From positions 1 to 64,000 of the forward strand of contig NZ_DASWSJ010000078.1 in NCBI RefSeq assembly GCF_036402745.1: a stretch of DNA of 64,000 nt, given 5' to 3'. The notes below the pieces were generated by a model, which saw only the letters and a program-made list of their open reading frames with translations, ran no database searches and was not told where the DNA came from. The position numbers and the translations under genes were made by a program. Below, in pieces: positions 8,313 through 16,902 of the stretch. The DNA comes from Actinophytocola sp036402745 (lineage in GTDB: Bacteria > Actinomycetota > Actinomycetes > Mycobacteriales > Pseudonocardiaceae). Position 1 is the stretch's first letter. Every line of letters begins with the position of its first letter.

Positions 8313-9113
8313 TTAGAAGTCCAGGTCGCCGAGCAGCGCCAGGTCCAGCGGCAGCAGCGTGGCGGTCTGCAGCAGCTCGTGGATGAGGTTGTCCTTGAGC
8401 TTGTTGCCCACCGGCTCGCCGACCTCCTCCCTGGTCAGCCCGCGCACTCCCTGGGTGGACAAGCGCTTGCGCACCGCGTCGGCCACGTTGGACGCGCGGT
8501 GCCAGTGCCAGCCCTCCTGACCCGGCGTGGCGTTGAGGTCGTCGGCCACCTGCTGCCAGGCCACCGGCTGCGGGTGCGGCTCCTGGCGCAGGTAGCGCTG
8601 CGCGAGCGCGGTGAGCACGAGCCGCTCGACCTCGCTGAGCCGGTAGGCCGGCGGCGCGGAGGTCGCCTCGTCGGTCGTGGACAGCGGGATCGTCGTGCTG
8701 AGCCCGACCACGCGGACCTCGAGCAGGTGCTGGCGGTCGGCGGAGCCGTCGATGAACAGCGGGCTGTAGCCCTTGGCCAGCGGCATGTTCCGGCCGGGCA
8801 GCAGCAGGTCGGCGGAGTTCGGCAGCCGGATCGGGCGGCGGCCGTCGTTGTGCAGCCACCACTGCCGGCCCGCGCAGACGATCCGGCCGTGCTGGCGGCT
8901 GATCTGCCCGTCGTCGGACCCGACGCACACCTCGACCTCGTCCGCGTGCCGGCCGAACCGGACCTGCAGGCGCTCCAGCGGCGGCGCGGCGAACCCGCCG
9001 CGTGCGCCGTAGACGAAGATGCTGCCGGGCGGTCCCGACGGCGACTTGGCGGCCAGGCCACCGGTCAGCGCGGGCAGCTTGCGCGGCGGGAACTCGGTGA
9101 CATCGATCCCCAC
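8313..9113 (-). CDS. FHA-domain protein
   Basis: A 266-residue protein starting at GTG. Residues about 45-100 look like a forkhead-associated (phosphothreonine-binding) fold: FGR, then ISRQHGRIV with the conserved Ser-Arg-x-His, then WWLHNDGRRPIRLPNS. The C-terminal half (about 150-266) is helical with the shared tail TREEVGEPVGNKLKDN. It is a clear paralogue of the gene just upstream (9120-9935), separated by six bases, so the two are co-transcribed. The partner is probably a phosphorylated kinase or kinase substrate; two kinases lie within 8 kb. Binding specificity is unknown. Confidence 0.85.
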   Translation of the reverse strand: MGIDVTEFPPRKLPALTGGLAAKSPSGPPGSIFVYGARGGFAAPPLERLQVRFGRHADEVEVCVGSDDGQISRQHGRIVCAGRQWWLHNDGRRPIRLPNSADLLLPGRNMPLAKGYSPLFIDGSADRQHLLEVRVVGLSTTIPLSTTDEATSAPPAYRLSEVERLVLTALAQRYLRQEPHPQPVAWQQVADDLNATPGQEGWHWHRASNVADAVRKRLSTQGVRGLTREEVGEPVGNKLKDNLIHELLQTATLLPLDLALLGDLDF

Positions 9114-9119
9114 GTCGGC

Positions 9120-9935
9120 CTACCTTTCCGAGTCATCCGGGGCTTGGTCGAGCTGGTCGAGCAGGCGCAGGTCCGGCGGCACCAGCGTGGTGGACAGGAC
9201 CAGCTCGCGGACCAGGTTGTCGTTGAGCTTGTTGCCGACCGGCTCGCCGACCTCCTCCCTGGTCAGGCCGCGCACGCCCTCGCGCGAGAGGCGCTCGCGG
9301 ACGTCCTTGAGCAGGTGCTCGACCTTGCGGTGGGTCCAGCCGGCGTCGGGCCGCAGCTCCATCAGCTGCTCGGCCACCTGCTGGCGGGTGAGCGGCTGCG
9401 GGTCGGACTCGTGCAGCAGGTACCGCTGCCCCAGCAGCACCAGCGCGAGCCGCTCGTCGGGCAGGAGGCGCCAGGTCTTCGGCGGGTCGGTGAGGGCGTC
9501 GTGCCTGGTCAGCGGGCGCTGGCCGTCCGAGCCGGCGACGAACAGCTCCAGCAGGTGCTCGCGGCCGCGGGTGCCGGGCACGAACAGCGGCGTGTAGCCC
9601 TCGGCGAGCGGCAGCGACTCCTCGGCGGCGAACAGCCACTGCGAGCCGGGCAGCCGGATCGGCAGCTTGCCGGTGTTGCTCACCCACCACTGGCCGTGCT
9701 GGTGGGTCAGCATGCCGTGCTGGCGGCTGACCCGGCGGTCGTCCTCGCCGATGCAGACGTGCACCTCGGGCTTGTTGCGGCCGAAGACCACCGTGCGGCC
9801 CTCGCTCGGGCCGACCGTGATGCCGCCGCCGATGGCCAGCGCGTAGATCGCGCCCGGCGCCGAGCGCGGTATCCCGAACGCGAGGCTGTCGTGCGTCCTC
9901 GGGAGGCGTCGGCCCTCCACCGCCAGCGTGTCCAC
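9120..9935 (-). CDS. FHA-domain protein (paralogue)
   Basis: A 271-residue FHA protein. The FHA core (VFGR, VSRQHGMLT, WWVSNTGKLPIRLPGS) lies at about residues 40-95. The C-terminal helical region carries the same LTREEVGEPVGNKLNDN motif as its neighbour. The start was set at GTG with GAGGAGG four bases upstream; an ATG two bases earlier opens a different frame and a longer frame upstream is a shadow of the regulator gene. A CATACT hexamer (rc of 9960-9965) is a possible -10. The pair probably arose by duplication. Confidence 0.85.
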   Translation of the reverse strand: MDTLAVEGRRLPRTHDSLAFGIPRSAPGAIYALAIGGGITVGPSEGRTVVFGRNKPEVHVCIGEDDRRVSRQHGMLTHQHGQWWVSNTGKLPIRLPGSQWLFAAEESLPLAEGYTPLFVPGTRGREHLLELFVAGSDGQRPLTRHDALTDPPKTWRLLPDERLALVLLGQRYLLHESDPQPLTRQQVAEQLMELRPDAGWTHRKVEHLLKDVRERLSREGVRGLTREEVGEPVGNKLNDNLVRELVLSTTLVPPDLRLLDQLDQAPDDSER

Positions 9936-9994
9936 ATGTCCTCCTCGCCCGGGGCCTTCAGTATGCGGCCGGTTGCCCGGGACCCCTCCCGGAT

Positions 9995-10495
9995 CTACCT
10001 GCTCCGCAGCTCGAAGGCCATGAGGGTGGCACCAACCTGCACCGTTCCCGGCGTGTGCGGGGGGCTCGCCAGCTCGTGGGCCTCGGCCATCAGGTCGCCC
10101 AAACGTTTGCGGACGTCGGCCCACTGCTCGGGGGTGAGCCACAGGTCGGCGTCGGTGACGACCGCCGCGGAGTCCGGCAGCCGGTCGGCGACCCGCAGCC
10201 GGAGGTTGGTGATCAGCGCCTCGAGGAGCAGCGGCGAGGAGTCCCGGCGGTCGGACAGCGGGCTGCCCTTCACCGTGCGGTAGAGCCGTTCCCGGCCGCC
10301 GCGCTTGGGCCGGACCTCGGTGAGCTGGACCAGGCCGGCCCGGTCGAGCGTGCGCAGGTGCTGGCTGGCGAGGCCGTGGGAGATGCCGAGCTCGGCCGCG
10401 AGGGCGGCGGCGGACAGCGGGCCGCTCCACATCATCGACAGCATCCGCAGCCGGGTGGGATGGCCGAGGGCGCGCAGGACGGGGTCTACTTCCAT
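9995..10495 (-). CDS. ArsR-type winged-helix repressor
   Basis: A 166-residue regulator. Residues 5-80 form a winged helix of the ArsR/HTH_20 type (RALGHPTRLRMLSMM; LAAELGISHGLASQHLRTLDRAG; wing RPKRGGRERLYRT). The C-terminal half is helical and resembles drug-efflux-linked regulators. It is divergent from an MFS transporter with only 42 bases between starts, and the spacer contains an inverted repeat. Most likely it represses the exporter and itself. A GATACT hexamer seven bases upstream of the ATG suggests a near-leaderless message. Confidence 0.9.
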   Translation of the reverse strand: MEVDPVLRALGHPTRLRMLSMMWSGPLSAAALAAELGISHGLASQHLRTLDRAGLVQLTEVRPKRGGRERLYRTVKGSPLSDRRDSSPLLLEALITNLRLRVADRLPDSAAVVTDADLWLTPEQWADVRKRLGDLMAEAHELASPPHTPGTVQVGATLMAFELRSR

Positions 10496-10512
10496 CGACC
10501 GAGTATCCCACC

Positions 10513-10530
10513 CCCTAGTGATTGCTAGGG
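10513..10530. promoter_or_regulatory. inverted repeat between arsR-type gene and MFS gene
   Basis: CCCTAG and CTAGGG flank a six-base spacer. The right arm contains the TAGGGT -10-like hexamer of the MFS gene, so a bound repressor would block that promoter. The distance from the hexamer to the GTG start (seven bases) indicates a leaderless transcript. Confidence 0.65.
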
Positions 10531-10537
10531 TGTCGTC

Positions 10538-11740
10538 GTGGACTTTCGTCGGATGTGGCTCGCGGACGCGATCAGCCAGCTGGGGACCCGGATGACGTTC
10601 CTCGCCGCACCGCTGGTCGCCGTGCTGTCGCTGCACGCGTCGGCGTTCGAGGTGGCGCTGGTGCGCGCGTTCGAGTCGCTCGGGGCGCTGCTGTTCGGGC
10701 TGGTGGCGGGCGCGTGGATCGACCGGGTGCGGTGCCGGCCGGTGCTGCTGGTCACCGACCTCGGCCGGTTCCTGGTGCTGCTGTCGATCCCGGCGGCGGC
10801 GCTGGTCGGGGTGCTCTCGCTGGGGCACCTGTACGTGGTGATGTTCGTGGTCGGCTCGCTGTCGATCTGGTTCAACGTCGCGCACCAGTCCTACCTGCCG
10901 CGCCTGCTGCCGGCCGACCAGCTGGTGTCGGCGAACGCGAAGCTGTCGGCCAACACGTCGGTCGCCGCGCTCGCCGGCGCCAGCGTGGGCGGCTTCCTGG
11001 TCCAGCTGCTCACCGCGCCGCTGGTGTTCACCGTGGACGCGGTGAGTTTCCTGTGGTCCGCGGCGTGGATCCGGTCGGTCCGGCACCGCGAGGAGCGCCC
11101 GCCCCGGCGGCCGGACCGCCATCTCGGCCGGGAGATCGCCGCCGGCCTGCGGTTCGTGGTGCGGCAGCCGCTGCTGCGGGCGATCGCGGGCAACACGGCG
11201 ACGTTCGTGCTGTGGCAGTCGGCGCACTCGGCGGTGACCGTGGTGTTCCTGGTGCGCGAGATCGGGTTGTCGGCCGGGGTGATCGGCCTGATCAGCACGG
11301 TCGGGCTGGTCGGCGCGCTGCTGTCCTCGGCGGTCACCGGCCGGCTGACCGCGCGGTTCGGCCAGGCCAGGGTGTTGGTGGCGGCGGGGGTCGCGCTGGG
11401 GCCGGGCTATGTGGTGTCCGTGTTCACGACGCCGGGCTGGGGGCTCGCCTGGTTCGTGGCGAGCTCCGCGGTCGCGAGCTTCGGCATCGTGCTGATGGGG
11501 GTCACGGAGATGACGTGCCGCCAGGTCGTCTGCCCGCCGGAGCTGCTGGGGCGGGTGAACGCGACGATGGAGTTCACGATGTGGGCGGTGATGCCGGCCG
11601 GGGCGGTCCTCGGCGGCGGGCTGGCGACGTGGCTCGGGCTGCGGCCGACGATCCTGGTCGCCGGCGTGGGGACGTGTTTCGCCGCGCTCTGGCTGGTGTT
11701 CTCGCCACTGCGCCGGATGCGTGACTTCCCGGCGGCCTAG
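10538..11740 (+). CDS. MFS transporter (MFS_3 / EntS-like)
   Basis: A 400-residue integral membrane protein of the major facilitator superfamily with about 12 hydrophobic helices. It begins DFRRMWLADAISQLGTRMTF, a typical MFS_3 opening. The cytoplasmic loop between helices 2 and 3 has the conserved AGAWIDRVRCRPVLL (motif A-like). Such proteins export drugs or small natural products by proton antiport; the substrate here is not predictable. It is under the likely control of the divergent ArsR-type repressor. Confidence 0.9.
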   Translation: MDFRRMWLADAISQLGTRMTFLAAPLVAVLSLHASAFEVALVRAFESLGALLFGLVAGAWIDRVRCRPVLLVTDLGRFLVLLSIPAAALVGVLSLGHLYVVMFVVGSLSIWFNVAHQSYLPRLLPADQLVSANAKLSANTSVAALAGASVGGFLVQLLTAPLVFTVDAVSFLWSAAWIRSVRHREERPPRRPDRHLGREIAAGLRFVVRQPLLRAIAGNTATFVLWQSAHSAVTVVFLVREIGLSAGVIGLISTVGLVGALLSSAVTGRLTARFGQARVLVAAGVALGPGYVVSVFTTPGWGLAWFVASSAVASFGIVLMGVTEMTCRQVVCPPELLGRVNATMEFTMWAVMPAGAVLGGGLATWLGLRPTILVAGVGTCFAALWLVFSPLRRMRDFPAA

Positions 11741-11743
11741 AAC

Positions 11744-11765
11744 TGTCGGACCCCTGTGCCATCGT
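11744..11765 (+). promoter_or_regulatory. possible PafBC-type (DNA-damage) promoter, weak
   Basis: TGTCGGAC, eight bases, then CATCGT, seven bases before the ATG of the GNAT gene. This resembles the actinobacterial RecA-independent damage promoter (TTGTCRGTG-N8-TANNNT) but the first T of the -10 is replaced by C. Confidence 0.4.
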
Positions 11766-11772
11766 CTTGGTC

Positions 11773-12318
11773 ATGGCACCTGACCTGCGCCTCGAACCCT
11801 GGTCCGACGGCGACCTCGAGCTGGAGCTGCGCGGCAACACCGCGGAGATGAAGGTCTTCCTGGGCGGCGAGGAGCCCGCCGACGCCATCGTCGCGCGCCA
11901 CAAGCGGTTCCTCGAGCTGCCGGTCACCGGGGCCGGCCAGATGTTCCGGATCGCGTTACCCGACGCTCCCGGGGTCGGCAGCGTCGGCTACTGGGAGCGC
12001 GAGTGGCAGGGCGAGCAGGTCTACGAGATGGGCTGGCACGTGCTGCCGGAGTACCAGGGCCGCGGCCTGGCCAGTGCCGCGGTCCGGCTCGCGGCCGCCC
12101 ACGCCAGGACGCACGGGCGACACCGTCACGCCCACGCGTACCCGAAGGTGGTCAACGGCCCGTCCAACGGCGTGTGCCGCAAGGCCGGTTTCACCCTGCT
12201 CGGCGAGGCCGACTTCGAGTTCCCGAAGGGCACGCTCATCCGCTGCAACGACTGGCGCCGCGACCTGCGGGTCGCGGCCGGTATGGAGGTGACACAGGCC
12301 AGTGGCCACGAGGTATGA
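11773..12318 (+). CDS. GNAT-family N-acetyltransferase
   Basis: A 181-residue acetyltransferase. The acetyl-CoA loop Q-x-x-G-x-A is visible as YQGRGLASAAV (about residues 95-105), preceded by the beta-bulge strand YEMGWHVLP and followed by the NGVCRKAGF helix typical of RimJ/RimL-like GNATs. The substrate is unknown. Codon 62 (11956-11958) is TTA, very rare in this GC-rich DNA. The ATG at 11773 was preferred over GTG at 11767 because it sits seven bases after the hexamer of a leaderless-type promoter. Confidence 0.87.
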   Translation: MAPDLRLEPWSDGDLELELRGNTAEMKVFLGGEEPADAIVARHKRFLELPVTGAGQMFRIALPDAPGVGSVGYWEREWQGEQVYEMGWHVLPEYQGRGLASAAVRLAAAHARTHGRHRHAHAYPKVVNGPSNGVCRKAGFTLLGEADFEFPKGTLIRCNDWRRDLRVAAGMEVTQASGHEV

Positions 12319-12328
12319 CGTGCGGCCC

Positions 12329-12352
12329 GCGGTCGCCATCGCGGTCGCCATC
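12329..12352. repeat. tandem 12-bp duplication
   Basis: GCGGTCGCCATC is present twice in direct tandem in the 87-base spacer after the GNAT stop. No coding or regulatory role is evident. Confidence 0.6.
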
Positions 12353-12376
12353 AACGACGGCATGGCGCACGAAGTC

Positions 12377-12398
12377 TGTCGGTGCCGGTCGCTAGCTT
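12377..12398 (+). promoter_or_regulatory. PafBC-type DNA-damage promoter of the SNF2 helicase
   Basis: TGTCGGTG, exactly eight bases, then TAGCTT. This matches the RecA-NDp/PafBC consensus TTGTCRGTG-N8-TANNNT known from mycobacteria, lacking only the outermost T (C here). The hexamer ends seven bases before the ATG at 12406, so the mRNA should be leaderless. Confidence 0.75.
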
Positions 12399-12405
12399 TG
12401 GCCGC

Positions 12406-15400
12406 ATGCAGACCGTGATGCTGCCGGGCGTCGATCTCGCCGGGCTCGAGGACGCCGCCGGGCCCACGTCCTACGCGAGGGGCGCCACCTACGCGCGGCA
12501 AAACGCCGTCATCACGATGCGGTGGGACGAGTCCGAGAGCGCGATACGCGGGCGCGTCCACGGCCGGCTGGGCGACTTCTACACGACCACCGCCTACCTC
12601 AGCTCCGGCAGCGGGCCGGCCATGGAGTTCGCGCACGGGGAGTGCAGTTGTCCGGTGGGACTGGACTGCAAGCACGTGGTGGCGCTGGTGCTGACCGCGG
12701 CGGGGCACGGCAGCGCGCGGGTCGCCTCGAGCCGACGCCCCCAGCCGGCGAACTGGGCGCAGTCACTCGACTCGTTGCTCGACACGTGGGCCGCCGATGA
12801 GCGTGGCCGGCGGGCGGCCACACCGCTGGCGGTCGAGCTGACGCTGCCCGCCGACGCACCGAGAGCCGGGCTCACCGCGACGCCGAAGGTGTTCGCCCGG
12901 CTGGTGCGCCGCGGCCGGAACGGCTGGGTGGCCGGCGCGTTGAGCTGGTCGAAGCTCGGCGAACTCCGCTACCAGGGCGAGTTCGTCGCCACGCAGGTGC
13001 GGCTGCTCCATGAGCTCTACGCCCTGTACCGGTCGGGCGGAAGGCACGTCGGGTACTACTCCGGCGACGAGCGGTACCTCGATCTGTCCAGTTTCGACAG
13101 TGCGCGGCTGTGGTCGATGCTGGACGAGGCCGACGAGATCGGTGTGCGGCTGGTGCACGGGCGCACGCGGCTGGGGGACGTGGACCGGTACGGCTCCGCT
13201 CGGCTGCTTCTGGACGCCACCCGCGACCGACCGGATGGGCCGCTGGCGATCAGTCCGGTGATCAGGGTGGACGGGGAGGCCGTGGATCCCGCACCGGTCA
13301 CGTTCATCGGCTCGCCCGGCCACGGAGTGGTCTACGTCGACCGCGCGGAGATGCAGGCGTCCACCGATCACCGCGAGTGGCGCCTCCGGCTCGCCAGGCT
13401 CGACGAGACCGTGCCCCAGCGGTTGCAGCAGATGGCGCTGGACAACCGTCGGCTCGAGGTTCCCGCCGCCGAACAGCCCAGGTTCGGCACCGACTACTAC
13501 CCGCGGCTGCGGCACCTGGCCACGATGATCTCCTCCGACGACTCGTTCACGCCGCCCACGATCTCCGACCCGTTGTTGCTGCTGCACGCGCGATACGGCG
13601 CCGGCCACCAGCTGGATCTGCGGTGGGAGTGGACCTACGAGGTAGGCGACGCGCGGCTTCGGGTCCCGCTGGACGGTCCCGTCGCCGGCTACCGCGACAC
13701 CGCCGCCGAGCACGCCGTGCTCGTCGGCCTCGACGACGTCCCGCTGGAGCGGTTCGGGTTGCGCACCACCGGCGCGCGGCCGACCCTCGTCTCACCCACC
13801 GCGCTGCGGGGCATCGACACGATGCTGTTCACCACCGAGGTGATGCCGCTGCTCGGCCGGCCCGGGGTCGTCGTGGAGATCGACGGCGACACGGCCGACT
13901 ACCGCGAGGTGAGCGACTCGCTGTCGATCGGCGTGTCCACCGATGACGTGCCGGGAGAGACCGACTGGTTCGATCTCGGTGTCACCATCACCGTCGAGGG
14001 GCGGGAAGTACCGTTCCTCGACGTGTTTCTCGCGCTCGCCAGGGAACAGTCACACCTGCTGCTGCCCGACGGCGCCTACTTCTCCCTGGAGAAGCCCGAA
14101 CTGCAGGCACTGCGCCGGCTGATCGAGGAGGCGCGCGCGCTGCAGGAGTCGTCCGACGGCACGCTGAAGATCAGCCGGTATCAGGCCGCGTTGTGGGACG
14201 AGCTGACCCAGCTCGGCGTGGTCGACCGGCAGGCGGCCGCCTGGGAGCGGCAGGTGAACGGCCTGCTGTCGCTCGAGTCCGTTGATCGCAAAGACGTGCC
14301 GACCACGCTCACCGCGCACCTGCGTCCCTACCAGGTGGACGGGTTCGGCTGGCTTGCCTTCCTGTGGGAGTTCCAGCTCGGCGGCATCCTGGCCGACGAC
14401 ATGGGCCTCGGCAAGACGCTGCAGGCGCTGGCGCTGATCTGCCACGCCAAGCAGTCCGGAGCCACCAGTGCCCCGTTTCTGATCGTTGCCCCGACGAGCG
14501 TCGTGCCCAACTGGGCGGCCGAGTCCGCGCGGTTCGCCCCCGGGCTCAACGTAGTGTCCATATCGGACACACTGCGGCGGCGCGACCAGTCCCTCGCGGA
14601 GGCGGTTGCCGGCGCGGACGTGGTGGTCACCACCTACACACTGGTGCGGCTGGACATCGACGCCTACGCGGACATGTCGTGGGCCGGACTGATCATGGAC
14701 GAGGCGCAGTACGCCAAGAACCACCAGTCGAAGGTCTACCAGTGCCTGCGCCGGCTGCCGGCACCGGTCAAGCTCGCCATCACCGGAACGCCGATGGAGA
14801 ACAACCTGATGGAGCTGTGGTCGCTGCTGTCGATCACCGCGCCGGGCCTGTTCCCCAGCCCGACCCAGTTCCGCGACTACTACGCCCGCCCGATCGAGAA
14901 GCAGGGCGACGCCGACCTGCTCGCGCAGCTGCGGCGGCGGGTCAGGCCACTGGTCAAGCGGCGCACCAAGGAACAGGTCGCCGCGGATCTGCCCGCCAAG
15001 CGAGAGCAGGTCCTCGAGGTGGACCTGCATCCGCGACACCGCAAGCTCTACCAGACCGTGCTCCAACGCGAACGGCAGAAGGTCCTCGGCCTGATCGAGG
15101 ACATGAACCGGAACCGGTTCACGATCCTGCGGTCGCTGACGCTGCTACGCCAGCTGAGCCTGCACGCCGGACTCGTCGACGACAAGCACCACAACCTTCC
15201 GTCCGCCAAGATCGACACGCTGGCCGAGCAGCTCCGGGAGGTGACCGGCAGCGGCCACCGCGCACTGGTGTTCAGCCAGTTCACCGGTTTCCTGGCCACC
15301 GTGCGGGCGCGGCTGGACGCCGACGGCATCGAGTACTGCTATCTCGACGGCAAGACCAGGAACCGGCAGGAGGTGTTGCGGCGCTTCAAGGACGGCACGG

Positions 15401-15705
15401 TGCCGGTGTTTCTGATCAGTCTCAAGGCGGGCGGGTTCGGGTTGAACCTCACCGAGGCGGACTACTGCTTCCTGCTCGACCCGTGGTGGAATCCCGCGAC
15501 CGAGGCACAGGCCGTGGACCGGACCCACCGCATCGGGCAGACCCGCAACGTCATGGTGTACCGCCTGATCGCCAAGGACACCATCGAGGAGAAGGTGATG
15601 GCGTTGAAGGCCAGGAAGGCGGCGCTCGTCACCAGCGTCATGGACGACGGCAACGTGTTCGGCACCGGCCTGGACGTGGACGACATCCGCGGCCTGTTCA
15701 GCTGA
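12406..15705 (+). CDS. SWIM zinc-finger SNF2-family helicase
   Basis: A 1099-residue DNA translocase. The N-terminus has a SWIM zinc-binding motif (CSCPVGLDCKH, about residues 75-85). After a long middle region the SNF2 ATPase occupies about 630-1095: motif I DDMGLGKT, motif II DEAQ (DEAH variant), motif III TGTPMENNLMELWSLL, motif V KAGGFGLNL and motif VI AVDRTHRIGQT. All ATPase motifs are intact. Bacterial HepA/RapA relatives remodel protein-DNA or RNA polymerase complexes, and the damage-type promoter suggests a repair or recovery role. The start was fixed by the leaderless promoter; GTG 12382 would lie inside it. Confidence 0.93.
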   Translation: MQTVMLPGVDLAGLEDAAGPTSYARGATYARQNAVITMRWDESESAIRGRVHGRLGDFYTTTAYLSSGSGPAMEFAHGECSCPVGLDCKHVVALVLTAAGHGSARVASSRRPQPANWAQSLDSLLDTWAADERGRRAATPLAVELTLPADAPRAGLTATPKVFARLVRRGRNGWVAGALSWSKLGELRYQGEFVATQVRLLHELYALYRSGGRHVGYYSGDERYLDLSSFDSARLWSMLDEADEIGVRLVHGRTRLGDVDRYGSARLLLDATRDRPDGPLAISPVIRVDGEAVDPAPVTFIGSPGHGVVYVDRAEMQASTDHREWRLRLARLDETVPQRLQQMALDNRRLEVPAAEQPRFGTDYYPRLRHLATMISSDDSFTPPTISDPLLLLHARYGAGHQLDLRWEWTYEVGDARLRVPLDGPVAGYRDTAAEHAVLVGLDDVPLERFGLRTTGARPTLVSPTALRGIDTMLFTTEVMPLLGRPGVVVEIDGDTADYREVSDSLSIGVSTDDVPGETDWFDLGVTITVEGREVPFLDVFLALAREQSHLLLPDGAYFSLEKPELQALRRLIEEARALQESSDGTLKISRYQAALWDELTQLGVVDRQAAAWERQVNGLLSLESVDRKDVPTTLTAHLRPYQVDGFGWLAFLWEFQLGGILADDMGLGKTLQALALICHAKQSGATSAPFLIVAPTSVVPNWAAESARFAPGLNVVSISDTLRRRDQSLAEAVAGADVVVTTYTLVRLDIDAYADMSWAGLIMDEAQYAKNHQSKVYQCLRRLPAPVKLAITGTPMENNLMELWSLLSITAPGLFPSPTQFRDYYARPIEKQGDADLLAQLRRRVRPLVKRRTKEQVAADLPAKREQVLEVDLHPRHRKLYQTVLQRERQKVLGLIEDMNRNRFTILRSLTLLRQLSLHAGLVDDKHHNLPSAKIDTLAEQLREVTGSGHRALVFSQFTGFLATVRARLDADGIEYCYLDGKTRNRQEVLRRFKDGTVPVFLISLKAGGFGLNLTEADYCFLLDPWWNPATEAQAVDRTHRIGQTRNVMVYRLIAKDTIEEKVMALKARKAALVTSVMDDGNVFGTGLDVDDIRGLFS

Positions 15706-15752
15706 GACCCACTCGGGCCCCCGGCTGGGCACGGGAGGCTTCACCAGCGACA

Positions 15753-16901
15753 ATGGATGCCGTGCAGCCCGCGGTCGCCGTCAACGCCCTGCGGATCGGC
15801 CCGTACCAGGTCGACCCGCCGGTGGTGCTCGCCCCGATGGCGGGCATCACCAACGTGGCGTTCCGCCGGCTGTGCCGCGAGTACGGCGCCGGCCTGTACG
15901 TGTGCGAGATGATCACCGCCCGCGCGATCGTCGAGCGTGATCCCAAGACCCGCCACATGATGACCTTCGACGCCACCGAGTCGCCCCGGTCGATGCAGCT
16001 CTACGGCGTCGACCCGGCCACCATGCGGGAAGCCGTCAAGATCATCATCGGCGAGGGCCTGGCCGACCACGTCGACACGAACTGGGGCTGCCCGGTGGCG
16101 AAGGTGTGCCGCAAGGGCGGTGGCGCGGCGCTGCCGTACAAGCGGCGGCTGTTCGCCAACATCATCGCCGCGTGCGTCGAGGCCGCGGCGCCGCACGGCG
16201 TGCCGGTCACGGCCAAGTTCCGGGTGGGCATCGACGACGAGCACCACACGTACCTCGACGCCGGCCGCATCGCCGAGGCCGAGGGTGCCGCGGCGGTGGC
16301 GCTGCACGCGCGGACGGCCGCCCAGCGTTACTCGGGCCAGGCCGACTGGACGCACATCGCCCTGCTCAAGGAGGCGGTGACGTCGATCCCGGTCCTGGGC
16401 AACGGCGACATCTTCACCGCGGGCGACGCCCTGGCGATGATGACCAAGACGGGCTGCGACGGCGTCGTGGTCGGCCGCGGGTGTCTCGGCCGGCCCTGGC
16501 TGTTCGGCGAGCTGCAGGCGGCGTTCGCCGGCGAGCCGGTGCCGGCGGGTCCCAACCTCGGCGAGGTGGCGCGGGTGCTGCGGCGGCACGCCGAGTTGCT
16601 GGTGGAGCACGACGGTCCGGACAAGGGCCTGCGCGACCTGCGCAAGCACATGGCGTGGTACTTCCTGGGCTTCCCGGTGGGCGCGGACCTGCGCCGCAAG
16701 CTGGCGATGGTCACCACGATGTCCGAACTGGACTCGTTGCTGTCCCAGTTGAACCCCGAAGCCCCGTTCCCGGCGGCGGCCGAGGGGCCCCGTGGGCGTC
16801 AGGGTTCGCCGGGCAAGGTGACGCTGCCGTACGGGTGGCTCGACGATCCGGACGACCCGTCGGTGCCGCTGGGCGCGGACCTGATGCACTCCGGCGGCTG
16901 A
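15753..16901 (+). CDS. dusB: tRNA-dihydrouridine synthase DusB
   Basis: A 382-residue FMN enzyme that reduces uridine in the tRNA D-loop with NADPH. The TIM-barrel opening VVLAPMAGITNVAFRRLCR is present. The NWGCPVAKVCRKGGG motif carries the catalytic Cys113. FMN-phosphate-binding glycines appear near VLGNGDI and GVVVGRGCLGRPW. The C-terminal helical RNA-binding domain (about 270-345: RDLRKHMAWYFLGFP) matches DusB. The length is close to the actinobacterial family norm. The start ATG (15753) has GGGAGG about 15 bases upstream; GTG at 15762 is possible. It converges with the pseudokinase gene, one base apart. Confidence 0.93.
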   Translation: MDAVQPAVAVNALRIGPYQVDPPVVLAPMAGITNVAFRRLCREYGAGLYVCEMITARAIVERDPKTRHMMTFDATESPRSMQLYGVDPATMREAVKIIIGEGLADHVDTNWGCPVAKVCRKGGGAALPYKRRLFANIIAACVEAAAPHGVPVTAKFRVGIDDEHHTYLDAGRIAEAEGAAAVALHARTAAQRYSGQADWTHIALLKEAVTSIPVLGNGDIFTAGDALAMMTKTGCDGVVVGRGCLGRPWLFGELQAAFAGEPVPAGPNLGEVARVLRRHAELLVEHDGPDKGLRDLRKHMAWYFLGFPVGADLRRKLAMVTTMSELDSLLSQLNPEAPFPAAAEGPRGRQGSPGKVTLPYGWLDDPDDPSVPLGADLMHSGG

Positions 16902-16902
16902 G

